A stretch of 64,000 nt of DNA from Sphingobacterium athyrii (GTDB taxonomy: Bacteria; Bacteroidota; Bacteroidia; Sphingobacteriales; Sphingobacteriaceae), in contig NZ_QCXX01000001.1 of the NCBI RefSeq assembly GCF_003071065.1, forward strand, positions 1,298,971 through 1,362,970, read 5' to 3'. The notes below the pieces were generated by a model, which searched no databases, was not told the DNA's origin, and worked only from the letters and a program-made list of their open reading frames with translations. This document shows, in pieces, positions 38,448 to 49,300 of the stretch. Within the stretch, counting starts at the first letter, position 1. Each line of letters begins with the position of its first letter. The translations under genes and the position numbers were made by a program.

Positions 38448-39356
38448 TTATGGTTTGATCATTTGAATTTCTTGTAGCCAAGCCACACATATCTCGGGCC
38501 AAATAGCGGTAGATCCCGGATTGTTGACGAGTGCAATGGCATGCCCTCCCTGTGGAAAGATGTGTAGTGTGGCTGGTATATGATGAGCTTGTAAAGCCTG
38601 ATAATAAAGTAAGCTATTTTGCACCGAAACGGTCTTATCATTTTGGGCGTGAACCAAAAATGTCGGCGGTGTTGTGCCGGTCACCTGCTTCTGTATGCTG
38701 AACAGTTCTTTTTTAGATGGATCGTCAACTGTTCCCAAGAGATTTTCCACACTCCCGCGATGTGCAAAATCGCCCTCCATCGTAATGACCGGCGACACCA
38801 ATATACTGAAATTGGGTTTACTGCTTAACTGATCTATACTATCGCGCAAAGACTGGACAGGCTGTTCGATGCTTGCTAAGGATGCTGCCAGATGCCCGCC
38901 CGCCGAACTACCCATTACCCCAACACGATCGGGATCCAAATGCCAGTCAGCGGCTTTAGCGCGGATTAACCGGATGGCCCGTTGTGCATCCTGCAGGGGT
39001 GCCAGTGACCTATTGATCAAATCAGGTGAGTGTGGCAAGCGATGGATCAGTACAAAGGCATTAATACCAATGGTATTGAACCATTTGGCCAACTGTGTTC
39101 CACTGATGATATAAGCCAGTCGGGCATAACCACCACCGGGAATAATCAATACGGAACTTCCTGAATTTTCTTCCTTGGAAACAAGAAAAGGAATAATTCG
39201 TGGTTCACCGACCTGATAAACACGTTCGTTCGTTATACTATCCGACAGCTTTTGCCCCTTGCTATTGGGCTTTACTTTCCCATACAATGGTATCGGCTCT
39301 TGAGCAGATGCCAGGAAAAATACCAAAGACAATAAAATCGTCAGCAACTTTTTCAT
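38448..39356 (-). CDS. Secreted alpha/beta-hydrolase, likely carbohydrate esterase
   Basis: The protein has 302 residues with a signal peptide (1-19). It shows IPGGGY (oxyanion region), the elbow GSSAG (Ser151), a HAQND segment (catalytic Asp) and QGGHAI (catalytic His). It resembles acetyl-xylan-esterase-like hydrolases found in Bacteroidota glycan loci. Deacetylation of pectin is the likely role, ahead of the GH95 gene it almost touches. Confidence 0.87.
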   Translation of the reverse strand: MKKLLTILLSLVFFLASAQEPIPLYGKVKPNSKGQKLSDSITNERVYQVGEPRIIPFLVSKEENSGSSVLIIPGGGYARLAYIISGTQLAKWFNTIGINAFVLIHRLPHSPDLINRSLAPLQDAQRAIRLIRAKAADWHLDPDRVGVMGSSAGGHLAASLASIEQPVQSLRDSIDQLSSKPNFSILVSPVITMEGDFAHRGSVENLLGTVDDPSKKELFSIQKQVTGTTPPTFLVHAQNDKTVSVQNSLLYYQALQAHHIPATLHIFPQGGHAIALVNNPGSTAIWPEICVAWLQEIQMIKP

Positions 39357-39433
39357 ATGTATTCAGATTTAAGTCTACAGCCCAATGATAAGTGCTCCCA
39401 TTCACTGTGCCAACTGTTTAACATTTTCATACG

Positions 39434-41095
39434 TCAATTGATTTTAACAGCATTCGTCTTTGCGCCGTGGTTAAAGTTCAACTTTCTTTTATCGATGTTC
39501 GATTGATTAAAAACAATATTGGAAGCATGCGGCCCATTTACCTCCACTTGGGGAGACTGGTTTCCGTCAAAACGCAAATCCTCAAATCGTAGGTCAGCGG
39601 CGTTTTCAATATAAATGATTGCACTTTCATCATTTTTTGAATGTAGAAACGCATTTTTCAGCGTAATATCTGCTGCGTCTTTCAACTCAACTACCTTGTT
39701 GGCCGTTATATTTAAATTCACCATGCTTATCTGCCGTACCGGCATCTCTGGCAAACCCCGAACAAAGATTCCTACTTGAGCTCCCCTGCACGTAATCCCA
39801 TCGATAGCAATATTCCGAAATTGGGGTGTTTCGACAGTTACCGGCGGAACTTGTTGTACTTCATTTGCCTGAGGCGGTTTTGTCCAATAGTACATATCAA
39901 AATATATAGCTTCCTGTACAATATTATTCATATTGATATTGCGGATATGGATATTCTCCACAATCCCGCCACGGCCCCGTGTGGTCTTGAAACGAAGTCC
40001 TTTGTCCGTCCCCATAAAGGTGCAGTTCTCGACAAAAATATCCCGTGCACCGCCAGACATCTCACTACCTACCACAAAACCACCATGCCCCTTGTACACT
40101 TTATTATGTCGTATAATTACCCGCTCGGTTGCTATTCCCCGTTTGCGACCTTCTTCATCTTTACCTGATTTTATGCAGATCGCATCGTCACCTACGTCCA
40201 AAATACAATGCTCAATCAGCACATTGGCACAGGATTCAACGTCAATACCATCACCGTTCTGGGCATAATCCGGATTTTTGATTTTCACACCCCGTATGGT
40301 GAGATGCTGTGTCATGACCGGATGCAAATTCCAGGCTGGCGAATTTTGAAAGGTAACACCCTCAAGCAGCACTTTTTTACACTTAGTCAAAACAAGCAAA
40401 TTAGGCCTTAAATAGTCTTTGATCGCTTCAAAATCAGCCAATGTTTTGCCATCTGCCAACAGGACGGACCGTTTTTCCTCATGTGCAAGCCTAGTCTTTG
40501 CACTTGGGTACCAAGTTTTACCGTCTGCACTGACCAATCCGCCAGACGCAACTTTGGCTTTCCATTCGCTTTCAGTCAATGCACCTTTACCGACCATTCG
40601 CCAGGCATCTCCATTGCCATCTATGATCCCCTTTCCTGTTATGCCGACATTCTCAAGCTCCGTACCACTTATCGGAGATTGATTCCGTGCCGAAGCTTTC
40701 CCTTCGTAATTACCTGCTACGATTTTATACTCGTCAAAATCAGCTGTAAACTGTAGAAACGCATTTTCATCCAAATGCAAGTTTACATTGCTTTTTAGTG
40801 TTATCGGTCCCGAGAGCCAATAGCCTGCTGGCACCACAACGACACCACCACCACTTTTGCTACTGGCAGAAATTGCTTCGTTTATACTCTTTGTATTTAA
40901 AGTATAACCGTCCCCTTTTGCGCCAAATTTCTCGATATTGAGTGTGTCTTTTCGAAATTGAGGCAGTTCCACTTCGGGGAGGTTATTCCAATGATATGGG
41001 CTTTCTATTGACTGAGCCTGTATCTGACTGCATATTCCGAGCATCATGCATAAACTCACTATCACCAAGCCATTTTTTTCGATTTTCTTAACCAT
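39434..41095 (-). CDS. GH28 polygalacturonase family enzyme
   Basis: The protein has 553 residues with a signal peptide (1-27) and a beta-helix. The GH28 catalytic set is visible: NGDGID (Asp282), Asp303-Asp304 (VGDDAICIKSG), GHGG (His337) and RFK (Arg368, Lys370). The usual DDCIAIKSG is replaced by DDAICIKSG, seen in many Bacteroidota members. It should hydrolyse galacturonan linkages; the long insertion at about 150-235 suggests an exo or side-chain-specific member rather than a classical endo enzyme. That specificity is inference. Confidence 0.92.
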   Translation of the reverse strand: MVKKIEKNGLVIVSLCMMLGICSQIQAQSIESPYHWNNLPEVELPQFRKDTLNIEKFGAKGDGYTLNTKSINEAISASSKSGGGVVVVPAGYWLSGPITLKSNVNLHLDENAFLQFTADFDEYKIVAGNYEGKASARNQSPISGTELENVGITGKGIIDGNGDAWRMVGKGALTESEWKAKVASGGLVSADGKTWYPSAKTRLAHEEKRSVLLADGKTLADFEAIKDYLRPNLLVLTKCKKVLLEGVTFQNSPAWNLHPVMTQHLTIRGVKIKNPDYAQNGDGIDVESCANVLIEHCILDVGDDAICIKSGKDEEGRKRGIATERVIIRHNKVYKGHGGFVVGSEMSGGARDIFVENCTFMGTDKGLRFKTTRGRGGIVENIHIRNINMNNIVQEAIYFDMYYWTKPPQANEVQQVPPVTVETPQFRNIAIDGITCRGAQVGIFVRGLPEMPVRQISMVNLNITANKVVELKDAADITLKNAFLHSKNDESAIIYIENAADLRFEDLRFDGNQSPQVEVNGPHASNIVFNQSNIDKRKLNFNHGAKTNAVKIN

Positions 41096-41142
41096 CTATT
41101 TTTATTTTATTAATTCTATTACACGATTGTCCCATAAAGCAT

Positions 41143-42615
41143 TTAGATCTGCCCTTCCGTAATGGGAAGCACCAGTTCATTGAGATATTCTTCTAAATAA
41201 GTATAGCCTGCTTCATTCAGGTCCTTGGCTTTTTTGCCCGGATAATGCCTCTCAAGCCAACCATCTGGTATACCGTCCCGGTCACTATCCTGAACGGCAA
41301 CGCCGGCTGACAAAATTGGCCATGCGCCATACGAATTAGCTGGATATGGATTTGTATCCTGCTGTGAGTCCAACAAACCTTTGCGCGGGTACTGTAAACT
41401 TTTCCATTTTCCTCCTTCGCCGTTATGAATGCTCTTGCCCCGAAAAGTAGCGGTCCCTTTACGTGTTTCGGTGATGATCCGCTGATCTACGGCATCACGT
41501 ACATAGCAGTTTCCGCCGTAGGTCAATACTTTCTCATAGGCGGTCTGTGCATCATGGGTACGAATAGTTCCCTGCACAGGTATCTCCTTGTCCAATCTGA
41601 TTCCCGCTTGTGTTTGCTCGCCCACGATACGCACCCCTTGCCAATTATCTGAAGAAATCCTGGGGTTGTGAGCCAGTAGATTTCCATTTACAAAGTATTT
41701 CCCCCATACATCTTTGATGCTCGGGAAGGGTTGTTCTTCTGTTTTCGCATTAATAGCTATAATCCTATCCTTTATATTTTTGCCCGTGGCAGGTCCAGGT
41801 TTATAAAAGTTATTAACAATGTTAACACACATGGCTTCGCCACCATACGCTCCGTTCCCGTTCCAATTGTATATTACATTATTACGTATATCGGTCGTAT
41901 CCTGTCCAGCATAGCGTGCACCGGGGCCCAATCGAGGGGTCCTACTATCATGATGCGCTAAGAGATTATGATGAAAGGTAGCTTGTACCCCACCCCATAT
42001 CGCGCCATAGCCATGCGGCCCCTTGGAATGCCCCGAGAGACGGAGACTTTCCGAAACAATACACCATTGCATCGTGAAATTTTTATTGTCATAGAAGGAA
42101 GCACATTCATCAGTACTCCAACTGATCGAACAATGGTCAACTATGATATGCTGCCTTTGACGGCCTCCAAGGGCATCTGCACCATCAGATTCCCGGCCAA
42201 CGAGTTGCAGGTCTCCCATTCGGAAGCGGATGAAACGGATGATCAAATTATCAGCATCGACGGATACAGGATTACCGGCCAACGTGATCCCGCCGCCGGG
42301 AGCTGATTGCCCTGCTATAGTCAAATTCCCCTTGTCTATTGACAATCGCTGCTGAAGCCATATTGTCCCACCTACCTTAAATAAAATCGTTTTCGCTCCA
42401 TCTTGCCGAAGACACCAGCGTAACGAACCTTCTTTCGTTTTGGCATCGCCACGATCTTCGTCAACCAAAGTGTTAACATAATAGACCGCACCGGCACGAC
42501 CTCCCGTTGTATACATACCACCACCTTCAGCACCAGGAAAGGCTGCAATATGCTGCGCATAGAGTATTGGCCAAGTCATTAGACACAACATCCCACTCCA
42601 TATTAATTTCTTCAT
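41143..42615 (-). CDS. PL1 pectate lyase
   Basis: I take the ATG at 42615 (490 residues), which opens a signal peptide (MKKLIWSGMLCLM); an ATG at 42660 would add 15 polar residues. The beta-helix begins AAFPGAEGGG and shows GGTIWL, NLTIAGQSAPGGGI, HIIVDHCSISWSTDE and HHDSRTPRLGP, the pattern of Bacteroidota PL1 pectate lyases. It cleaves demethylated homogalacturonan by beta-elimination, probably at the cell surface or in the periplasm. The C-terminal part carries a DxDxDG-like SDRDGIPDGW element. A 22-bp palindrome lies just upstream. Confidence 0.92.
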   Translation of the reverse strand: MKKLIWSGMLCLMTWPILYAQHIAAFPGAEGGGMYTTGGRAGAVYYVNTLVDEDRGDAKTKEGSLRWCLRQDGAKTILFKVGGTIWLQQRLSIDKGNLTIAGQSAPGGGITLAGNPVSVDADNLIIRFIRFRMGDLQLVGRESDGADALGGRQRQHIIVDHCSISWSTDECASFYDNKNFTMQWCIVSESLRLSGHSKGPHGYGAIWGGVQATFHHNLLAHHDSRTPRLGPGARYAGQDTTDIRNNVIYNWNGNGAYGGEAMCVNIVNNFYKPGPATGKNIKDRIIAINAKTEEQPFPSIKDVWGKYFVNGNLLAHNPRISSDNWQGVRIVGEQTQAGIRLDKEIPVQGTIRTHDAQTAYEKVLTYGGNCYVRDAVDQRIITETRKGTATFRGKSIHNGEGGKWKSLQYPRKGLLDSQQDTNPYPANSYGAWPILSAGVAVQDSDRDGIPDGWLERHYPGKKAKDLNEAGYTYLEEYLNELVLPITEGQI

Positions 42616-42636
42616 ATTCTTTTTTGCATCTATTTG

Positions 42637-42694
42637 TCCATGACATATATCCGATAGCATCCAGTTTCGGATTCCATGACATATATGTCATGGA
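42637..42694 (-). promoter_or_regulatory. Palindrome and direct repeat before the pectate lyase gene
   Basis: Positions 42673-42694 are a perfect 22-bp palindrome (TCCATGACATA and its complement). Its left half, extended to 14 bases (TCCATGACATATAT), occurs again at 42637-42650, 36 bases away. Three copies of one half-site therefore lie in the 90-base gap between the DUF4957-like gene and the lyase. No T run follows, so it is not a standard terminator; an operator or RNA-stability element fits better. Confidence 0.55.
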
Positions 42695-42705
42695 CTATTG
42701 TTTAC

Positions 42706-44325
42706 CTATTCAAACCAACGTGGATCTCCGGCGGTACCGCGTCCACCAAACCCGTTGCCCGCTTTAATGCGGAAGTCTTTATTGGTCGGATCCACAAACA
42801 GGTCATCCGCGCTGCCGCTGAAGACGGTGATCTCCGAGAAATCTCTTGATGCTCTTTCTATCTGCAATTCATTTGTCCGATAGCTTCCGGCAAATGAAAT
42901 TTTGAGACCAAAACTAGCATGATCATAGCTGGTTGCATTTAAACGACCGCCGCCGTTCATCCCTGAAATAATGTTGTTGCTACCGACAAAGGCCAAAGGC
43001 AATCGTGCTGTATCAAAGCGTAGCAATTGAGACATGGCCGAATTTTGATTGTAGAAGGTGCAATTTCCAACTACAATTTTTCCAACAGCAACACGGACGT
43101 CCATCAACTGCGTCGTCAAATCGGTAAAGGTACTGTTGGTTATGGAGATGGAATCGACACTTGCGGTACTGCCTCCGATATTGACTACACCATATCCGCC
43201 AATTTTATCAACCACACAATTGTCAAAATTTATTCCTGCTACAGTAACGGCGTTATTAAGACGAACTACTCCGCTACCAAACCTTTCGATATAACAATTT
43301 TTAAAAGTGTAAGCAATTACGCTCGCGCCATTTTTATCCTGAGATATTAGAAAAGGGCTTCCGTTGGCATGAATTGAGAGGTTTTCAAACAGCACCTCGC
43401 CCAAGATCAAGTCAGTGAACTGTAGTCCCATAAGATTTAATTTGGGCTTATTGCCATTGGCATCTGAGATACCCGTTAGATTTAGGTTACTGATCCCCGC
43501 AGGAATCACTACATTAGCCAAATCATACGTTTTGCCCCCGGCAAATACCAACACAATATTGGTTTTTCCACGGGCAATTGCTGAACTGACCAATGTTGGA
43601 ATATCATCTCCCGGATTTACTGTTATCATTTCACCACCAGCCAGTCCCAAGGTTTTTAATAGCTTCGCACCTCGCTCATTTTGCTCATTAAAAATTGCCA
43701 CTCGATAGTTTGTACCCGCTTGTAACCCTTCAATTTTGATGCGACCTTCTGCTTTATTGGCCGCGGATAAGGGTATTTTCTGCAATTCAGTATTTTTCTC
43801 CGCATCAAAAACACTGACATGGGTGACGCGATCTGTCGCAGGCCAGTAGAGTTCAATTTCAGTTACTCCAAGGGTCCATTTGTTGAATAGCTGTTCCGCA
43901 GCTGTCTTAAAATACAATTGCAAATAGTTGGATTCATCACCGGTTTCAGTATTTAGTCCCTTCATTCTGACCGAGTAACCCGTCAGTCCCTCCAGATCGT
44001 CAAATAAGGTACGGTATTCGACCCGGGCCGGAATAGTGGATGGCGCAAATGGAGTTAATGTATCGGCCAATATTTCCACTGTTTTAACAATTTCAGAAAA
44101 TTGCAGACTGTCTTTACTGAATTCAAAAATATATTTTTGCGCGGCAACTGTCTGGGTGTAGGCAATCTCCACCGAAGTTGCGCCAACGATACTAGTAGCA
44201 AACTTTAAGGACTTAAAGAGCCGTTGATGTGAAACATCGACTTCCCAATCGTTGGCCTTCTTGCAGCTGAATAGGTTGAAAACCAATGCCAGCGGCATGA
44301 TGATATTTAAAATTATCTTTTTCAT
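42706..44325 (-). CDS. DUF4957/DUF5123-like lipoprotein, probable surface glycan-binding protein
   Basis: The protein has 539 residues with a lipoprotein signal (FNLFSC, Cys21). Residues about 35-245 look like two fibronectin-III-like domains, and about 250-539 form a parallel beta-helix of the DUF4957/DUF5123 type (repeats such as FENLSIHANG, FKNCYIERFG, FDNCVVDKIG). No lyase or hydrolase catalytic motif is evident. It follows SusD by 18 bases, the usual place of a surface glycan-binding protein, and a beta-helix could bind pectin chains. That role is inferred. Confidence 0.8.
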   Translation of the reverse strand: MKKIILNIIMPLALVFNLFSCKKANDWEVDVSHQRLFKSLKFATSIVGATSVEIAYTQTVAAQKYIFEFSKDSLQFSEIVKTVEILADTLTPFAPSTIPARVEYRTLFDDLEGLTGYSVRMKGLNTETGDESNYLQLYFKTAAEQLFNKWTLGVTEIELYWPATDRVTHVSVFDAEKNTELQKIPLSAANKAEGRIKIEGLQAGTNYRVAIFNEQNERGAKLLKTLGLAGGEMITVNPGDDIPTLVSSAIARGKTNIVLVFAGGKTYDLANVVIPAGISNLNLTGISDANGNKPKLNLMGLQFTDLILGEVLFENLSIHANGSPFLISQDKNGASVIAYTFKNCYIERFGSGVVRLNNAVTVAGINFDNCVVDKIGGYGVVNIGGSTASVDSISITNSTFTDLTTQLMDVRVAVGKIVVGNCTFYNQNSAMSQLLRFDTARLPLAFVGSNNIISGMNGGGRLNATSYDHASFGLKISFAGSYRTNELQIERASRDFSEITVFSGSADDLFVDPTNKDFRIKAGNGFGGRGTAGDPRWFE

Positions 44326-44343
44326 AAAACCATATGTTTGATG

Positions 44344-46368
44344 TTAGTACCCATAGGCATTACTCAGATAGCCTCTTGCTTCCCGGATATCATCGATATA
44401 GATCGGATAAACGTATCGATAATTGCAGACACTATTGCCCATTTTATACTGATTGAGCTGAGCTTGAATTTCGGCACCATATTTCAATGTGGACAGAAAT
44501 GCTGAATAGTTGTATGTAGCCATCAATCCAGTTCCTGCCAATAGGGCTCTAATCGGCCATATCGTATAATTGTATACTTTGCCTGATTCTGTTTTTTCTG
44601 GCTTGGCAGCATCCTGTGGAAACCATCGGACTGATTGATAATCGCCTCCCGGAGCAGCGGGTAAATCACCATAATAATTCAAGGAAGTCCTGTCAATATA
44701 TTCACCGTCTTTATAACGGAAATATACCGTAGACGGAAATTGAGCAGGCTGATAGCTTTTATCAAATATCTTCACTGGTTTACTATGGTCGTACATGAGG
44801 CAAAGCGCCATTTTCATATCTTCAATTTTTTTGTACAGCAATCCCCAACGGATCAGATCTTGTTTGCGGACAGACTCGCCACCAAACTCCCAGGCCCGCT
44901 CATTAATCACTGCGTCCAAAAAATTAGCATCATATGATTGTATTTTTGATGATCCTGTACCAAATGCCCTTTCCCTTACCTTTTCCAAGGCCTGTCTTGG
45001 TGATATCCCGGCGGCTTGATGTACGGCATTCGGATTTTCCAGCTGACTTTGTGCTTCAGCGTACATGAGATAGACATCTGCATATCGCATCAAGATCCAA
45101 TTTACTCCAGTAGCAATACGTCCTGTAGCGGTCTTATGCATGGCGAGGTATGCGTTAGACATCCAGTATATCCTCCATTTGCCAAATTTTACATCATTCG
45201 GGTTGCTGCTGACTTTCTCTTTATTATCTGCGCCATAGCCGATCCAGGTGAGCGTCACGTCACGCCGTTTATCTTCCCTGTCAAAGGAATAAAAATAATA
45301 AGCGGTCGAGGTCACATAGCTCCCCCCGAAGCCCCTTGAACCATACTTTGAGTTTCCATCTACACCGTAGCCCATCAGCGAACCTATATCACCATTGTTC
45401 CCCATACCAAAGGCTACTTCAAATAAGTTCTCATTTGCCACATTTGAACGATTGCCACATACTGAGGACCATATATTCTCAAAATCCGGATCCAAACGAT
45501 GCGGATTATCCGCAGATCCAATCAATTCAGCAGTCTGTTGGGCTGCAATACGATAATACGCCTTCCAGTTCTGCGGACGTCCCACATAGTAGCCGTTGAT
45601 CTCAGGTATAGTAGGATGCTTTTCAGCAGTGGAGTTGGGAAAAGTTTTGCTATCCCGGAGCGACCAACCGCCGGCGAATAATGCTACACGTGCCAACAAA
45701 CCTTTTGCAAAACCTTTTGTCACACGTTCTACGGTACCATATTCGCTATTTCCACCTTTATAAGGGAGGTATGACTGCGCTTCTTCTAGATCCTTCACCA
45801 AATAATGGTATATTGTATCCTTATCCGATTTTGGTAAATACACATTCGACAGATCAGACTTGGACGCTTCTTTTTTGTAAGGAACATCTCCCCAATAACG
45901 GGCCAACTCAAAAAAAGCCAGGGATTTTAATGTCAATGCTTCTCCCAACAGGGGATTCATGGTATTGGCTTCACTGATTAAAATTGGTGATTTGCGTATG
46001 CCATCGACTACAGCTGTCGCCATTTCGGCAAACTCAAACAAACGTTGCCATCTTGTTGTAGAATTATTGGCGTGTCCAAAATAATTGCCGGCACCAAAAT
46101 CATCTGTCTGTGAAATATAGCCGGTCTCACTGAATTGACCGTTAGATTCCGTATCTGAAACTCCTTGCCAGTTAACCGAAAGCTTTTGGCCATAGATATA
46201 AGTATCGGTCATTTTCCCATACAACCCCATGACTGCTGCCTTGGTCATCGAACTCGTCTTAAATACAGTTTCTCCGCTCAATGAAGAAGGAGAACTAGTG
46301 TCGAGATATTTTTTGCAGGAACTCATACACGCCAGTACGACGACAGCAATAAAGATTATCTTTTTCAT
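44344..46368 (-). CDS. SusD/RagB-family lipoprotein of the pectin locus
   Basis: The protein has 674 residues with lipoprotein signal (CMSSC, Cys18). The SusD layout includes LKSLAFFELARYWGDVPY (about 145-165), WILMRYADVYLMYAEA (about 420) and INERAWEFGGESVRKQDLIRWG (about 490). It is long for the family and should cap the SusC channel encoded 10 bases upstream, binding pectic oligosaccharides at the cell surface. Confidence 0.94.
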   Translation of the reverse strand: MKKIIFIAVVVLACMSSCKKYLDTSSPSSLSGETVFKTSSMTKAAVMGLYGKMTDTYIYGQKLSVNWQGVSDTESNGQFSETGYISQTDDFGAGNYFGHANNSTTRWQRLFEFAEMATAVVDGIRKSPILISEANTMNPLLGEALTLKSLAFFELARYWGDVPYKKEASKSDLSNVYLPKSDKDTIYHYLVKDLEEAQSYLPYKGGNSEYGTVERVTKGFAKGLLARVALFAGGWSLRDSKTFPNSTAEKHPTIPEINGYYVGRPQNWKAYYRIAAQQTAELIGSADNPHRLDPDFENIWSSVCGNRSNVANENLFEVAFGMGNNGDIGSLMGYGVDGNSKYGSRGFGGSYVTSTAYYFYSFDREDKRRDVTLTWIGYGADNKEKVSSNPNDVKFGKWRIYWMSNAYLAMHKTATGRIATGVNWILMRYADVYLMYAEAQSQLENPNAVHQAAGISPRQALEKVRERAFGTGSSKIQSYDANFLDAVINERAWEFGGESVRKQDLIRWGLLYKKIEDMKMALCLMYDHSKPVKIFDKSYQPAQFPSTVYFRYKDGEYIDRTSLNYYGDLPAAPGGDYQSVRWFPQDAAKPEKTESGKVYNYTIWPIRALLAGTGLMATYNYSAFLSTLKYGAEIQAQLNQYKMGNSVCNYRYVYPIYIDDIREARGYLSNAYGY

Positions 46369-46378
46369 TTTCTTTTAT

Positions 46379-49300
46379 TTAAAATGTAACATTTAATCCA
46401 AATAACACCTTTCGCGCTTTCGGATAGGCAGAATATCCTACTCCGGGCGTCAAGGGATTACGTTGGGTATCGACCTCGGGATCCTGTCCGCTATATTTTG
46501 TCCAGACATGCAGGTTATAGCCTGCGATATAAATACGTAAATTCTGCATCAACAAGCGTTTAGCGATATGGGTAGGTAATGTATAACCAAGTGTAAGATT
46601 ACTCAGTCTAAGGAACGAACCGTCTTCGATAGCCCAGTCGGTCAGGATACGACCATTTGCCGCCATAGGGTTCCACATTGTCTTCCCTTCATTGAGTGAC
46701 CGAAAGAGTTCGGGGTTAGCATCATTCCCAAACATGATATTCGCACCTGTCGCCGGGTCAATTGTCGTAAAACGCTGGGAAAGACGCATTTCGTCACTGA
46801 TATTTTGATACCGCTTAGACCCTTCATAAGCCATAAAATCGATCTTATCCGCATTATATATATCATTGCCGTAAGACCAGTTAAACATCGCGGCCAGGTC
46901 AAAACTTTTGTATTGCATGTTCAGCATCAATCCGCCTGTATGCTTGGGCTGTGCATGCCCAATGACCATCCTGTCATCCTCCAAGGTGATCGTCTGACCT
47001 TCTCCATCCAACTTTTTAAGCTTGATATGGCCAGGTCCAAAATAATTACCGCTCCTTGACATCACCTTCGAAACATCCGCTACCCCTTTATTCAATAGCC
47101 ATCTATTTTGCGTTTCGTCAAATGTAAAATCATTGAAGGAATAGAATCCGTCTTGTTTGAAACCATACATCAATCCCAGTGGTTGCCCAACAATAGCCCG
47201 GTAATCGTCGCGTCCAAAATCCAACCAGGCTGAGGCTGGCGTTGTCATTTCATTCAAACCATCGATCAGCTTACGAATCTTGTTACGGTTAAAGGCTATG
47301 TTAAAATCTGCTGTTAGGCGAAAATCTTTTTTTTCTATCAGTACTGCAGAGGCTGAAAATTCAATCCCACGGTTGGCTGTACTTCCCACGTTTTGATATT
47401 GATTGGCATAACCTGAGCTCGAAGGCAAGGGCACCTGCAGGATTAGATCATTTGTAATATTATTATAGGCATCGACAGTTAGATTCAATCGATTTTTAAA
47501 CAAGGAAAGATCCAAACCTATATTACTGGACACCGTGCTTTCCCAAGTTAAATTTTCATTCTTCAATGTAGTCTTCGTCCGCAATGCACTCTGTGGAGTT
47601 TCCCCAATATAATACAATTGATTGGCGGCATTAATAAAATCATAATCCTGTCGCCAGTAAGACCCTACACGCGCATTACCGACAGAGCCATGGCTTACAC
47701 GCAATTTTGCGTCAGCAAGCCATGCTTTGGTCCCTGCCATGAACGACTCATCCGAAAATCGCCATGCAAAAGCAGCACCCGGAAAAAATCCCCATCGGTT
47801 GCCCGGAGCAAATACATTTTTACCGTCCGCCCTACCTGTCAATGTCAGGATGTAACGGTCATTGAACGTATAGTTAATCCGTGAAAAGAAGGAGGTGGTC
47901 CGTGATGGTTCACGGATGGTCGTATAGGTGGGCGAAGGAGTGCCATAATTCCACATCGCAAGCACATCGTCTGCCGAAAAGTCCTTCGGATAAAACTTAG
48001 ATTCCAGCAACATATCATTTTGTTCGTTGTTTGTCATCTCCTGTCCTCCGACGATCGTAAAACGATGCTTATTTTCCTGCAATTTGAAATCGTAAGTCAG
48101 CACATTTTGGAAAGACCACAATGCTCCTTTTTGATCTTCACGCCGTGCGACGGGCTGACCACCGTTGGCACTGGACTGTCCAGTGCCCTTTATCCAGATA
48201 TTATCCGTAAAATTTTTATTGAAACCATAAGAACCTTTGGCGTTAAAGCTCAATCCTCTGGCAATCTTCCAGTTCAGCCCCGCGTTGAAGATTAAATTAA
48301 AGCGATGCTGATCTTTATACTCATTCACGACATTTACGACGGGGTCGTTGAGTGAGCTCAGCGCTTCAGCTGACGTGATGTCCTCTGCTCCACCAAGAGC
48401 ACCTTCGGTCAGGGACGCCAGACTGCGAACAGGAGCATATTTAACAGCTTCCCGCAGTTTGCGTCCATCAGATATACTCGGGCCCGTGATCTTAGTATTG
48501 GACATCCGTGAGTTAAACTCAAATGAAAGCTTGGGACTGATTTTCTTATTGAGCTTCGCACTTACATAATCACGCTGATAGGCTGAGTTTAACATGATAT
48601 AATCCTCGTCATCGCGTGTATAGTTCAGATTATAGGTCAGGCTTCCATCCTTATCACCGCCTGTCATCCCTAAGCTATAATTTTGCTGCAGCCCTGTATT
48701 TCCATATAATTTATCCTGCCAATTGAGACTAGCCTTGGATTTGTAAATATCCACATCCTCCCATAATCCGTACATCGAATTAAAACTGTTATTCGCTGCC
48801 ATGGAAGGATCAAGCTCGCGCTGCCAGTATACATATTCATAGGGCGACAGTACCTCAGTGAGGTTGTACACTTTACTTGCGGCCAGATAAGAGTTGAACG
48901 TAATCTTTGGGCTCCCTCCTTTCCCAGACTTGGTCGTAATTAAGATTACTCCATTGGCTCCTTCCGAGCCATAGATCGCTGTAGAGGCGGCATCCTTAAG
49001 AACATCAATATTCTCAATGTCTGCCATCGGGATATCGTTGATATTTGCCACCCTAAACCCGTCAACGATATACAGGGGTGAATTATCCTGTGTAATGGAA
49101 CTTCCCCCGCGCACACGTACTTTTATCTCAGCATCAGGTGAACCTTCTGTTATAGTGACGTTCACGCCGGGCAGACGACCGGATATAGCCTGAAGTACAG
49201 ATACTGTAGGCAGGTCTTTCAATTGCTCCGCATTGATTGAAGCCACCGAGCCTGTCAGGTCTTTCCGTTTTGTAGTCCCGTATCCGATGGCGACGACTTC

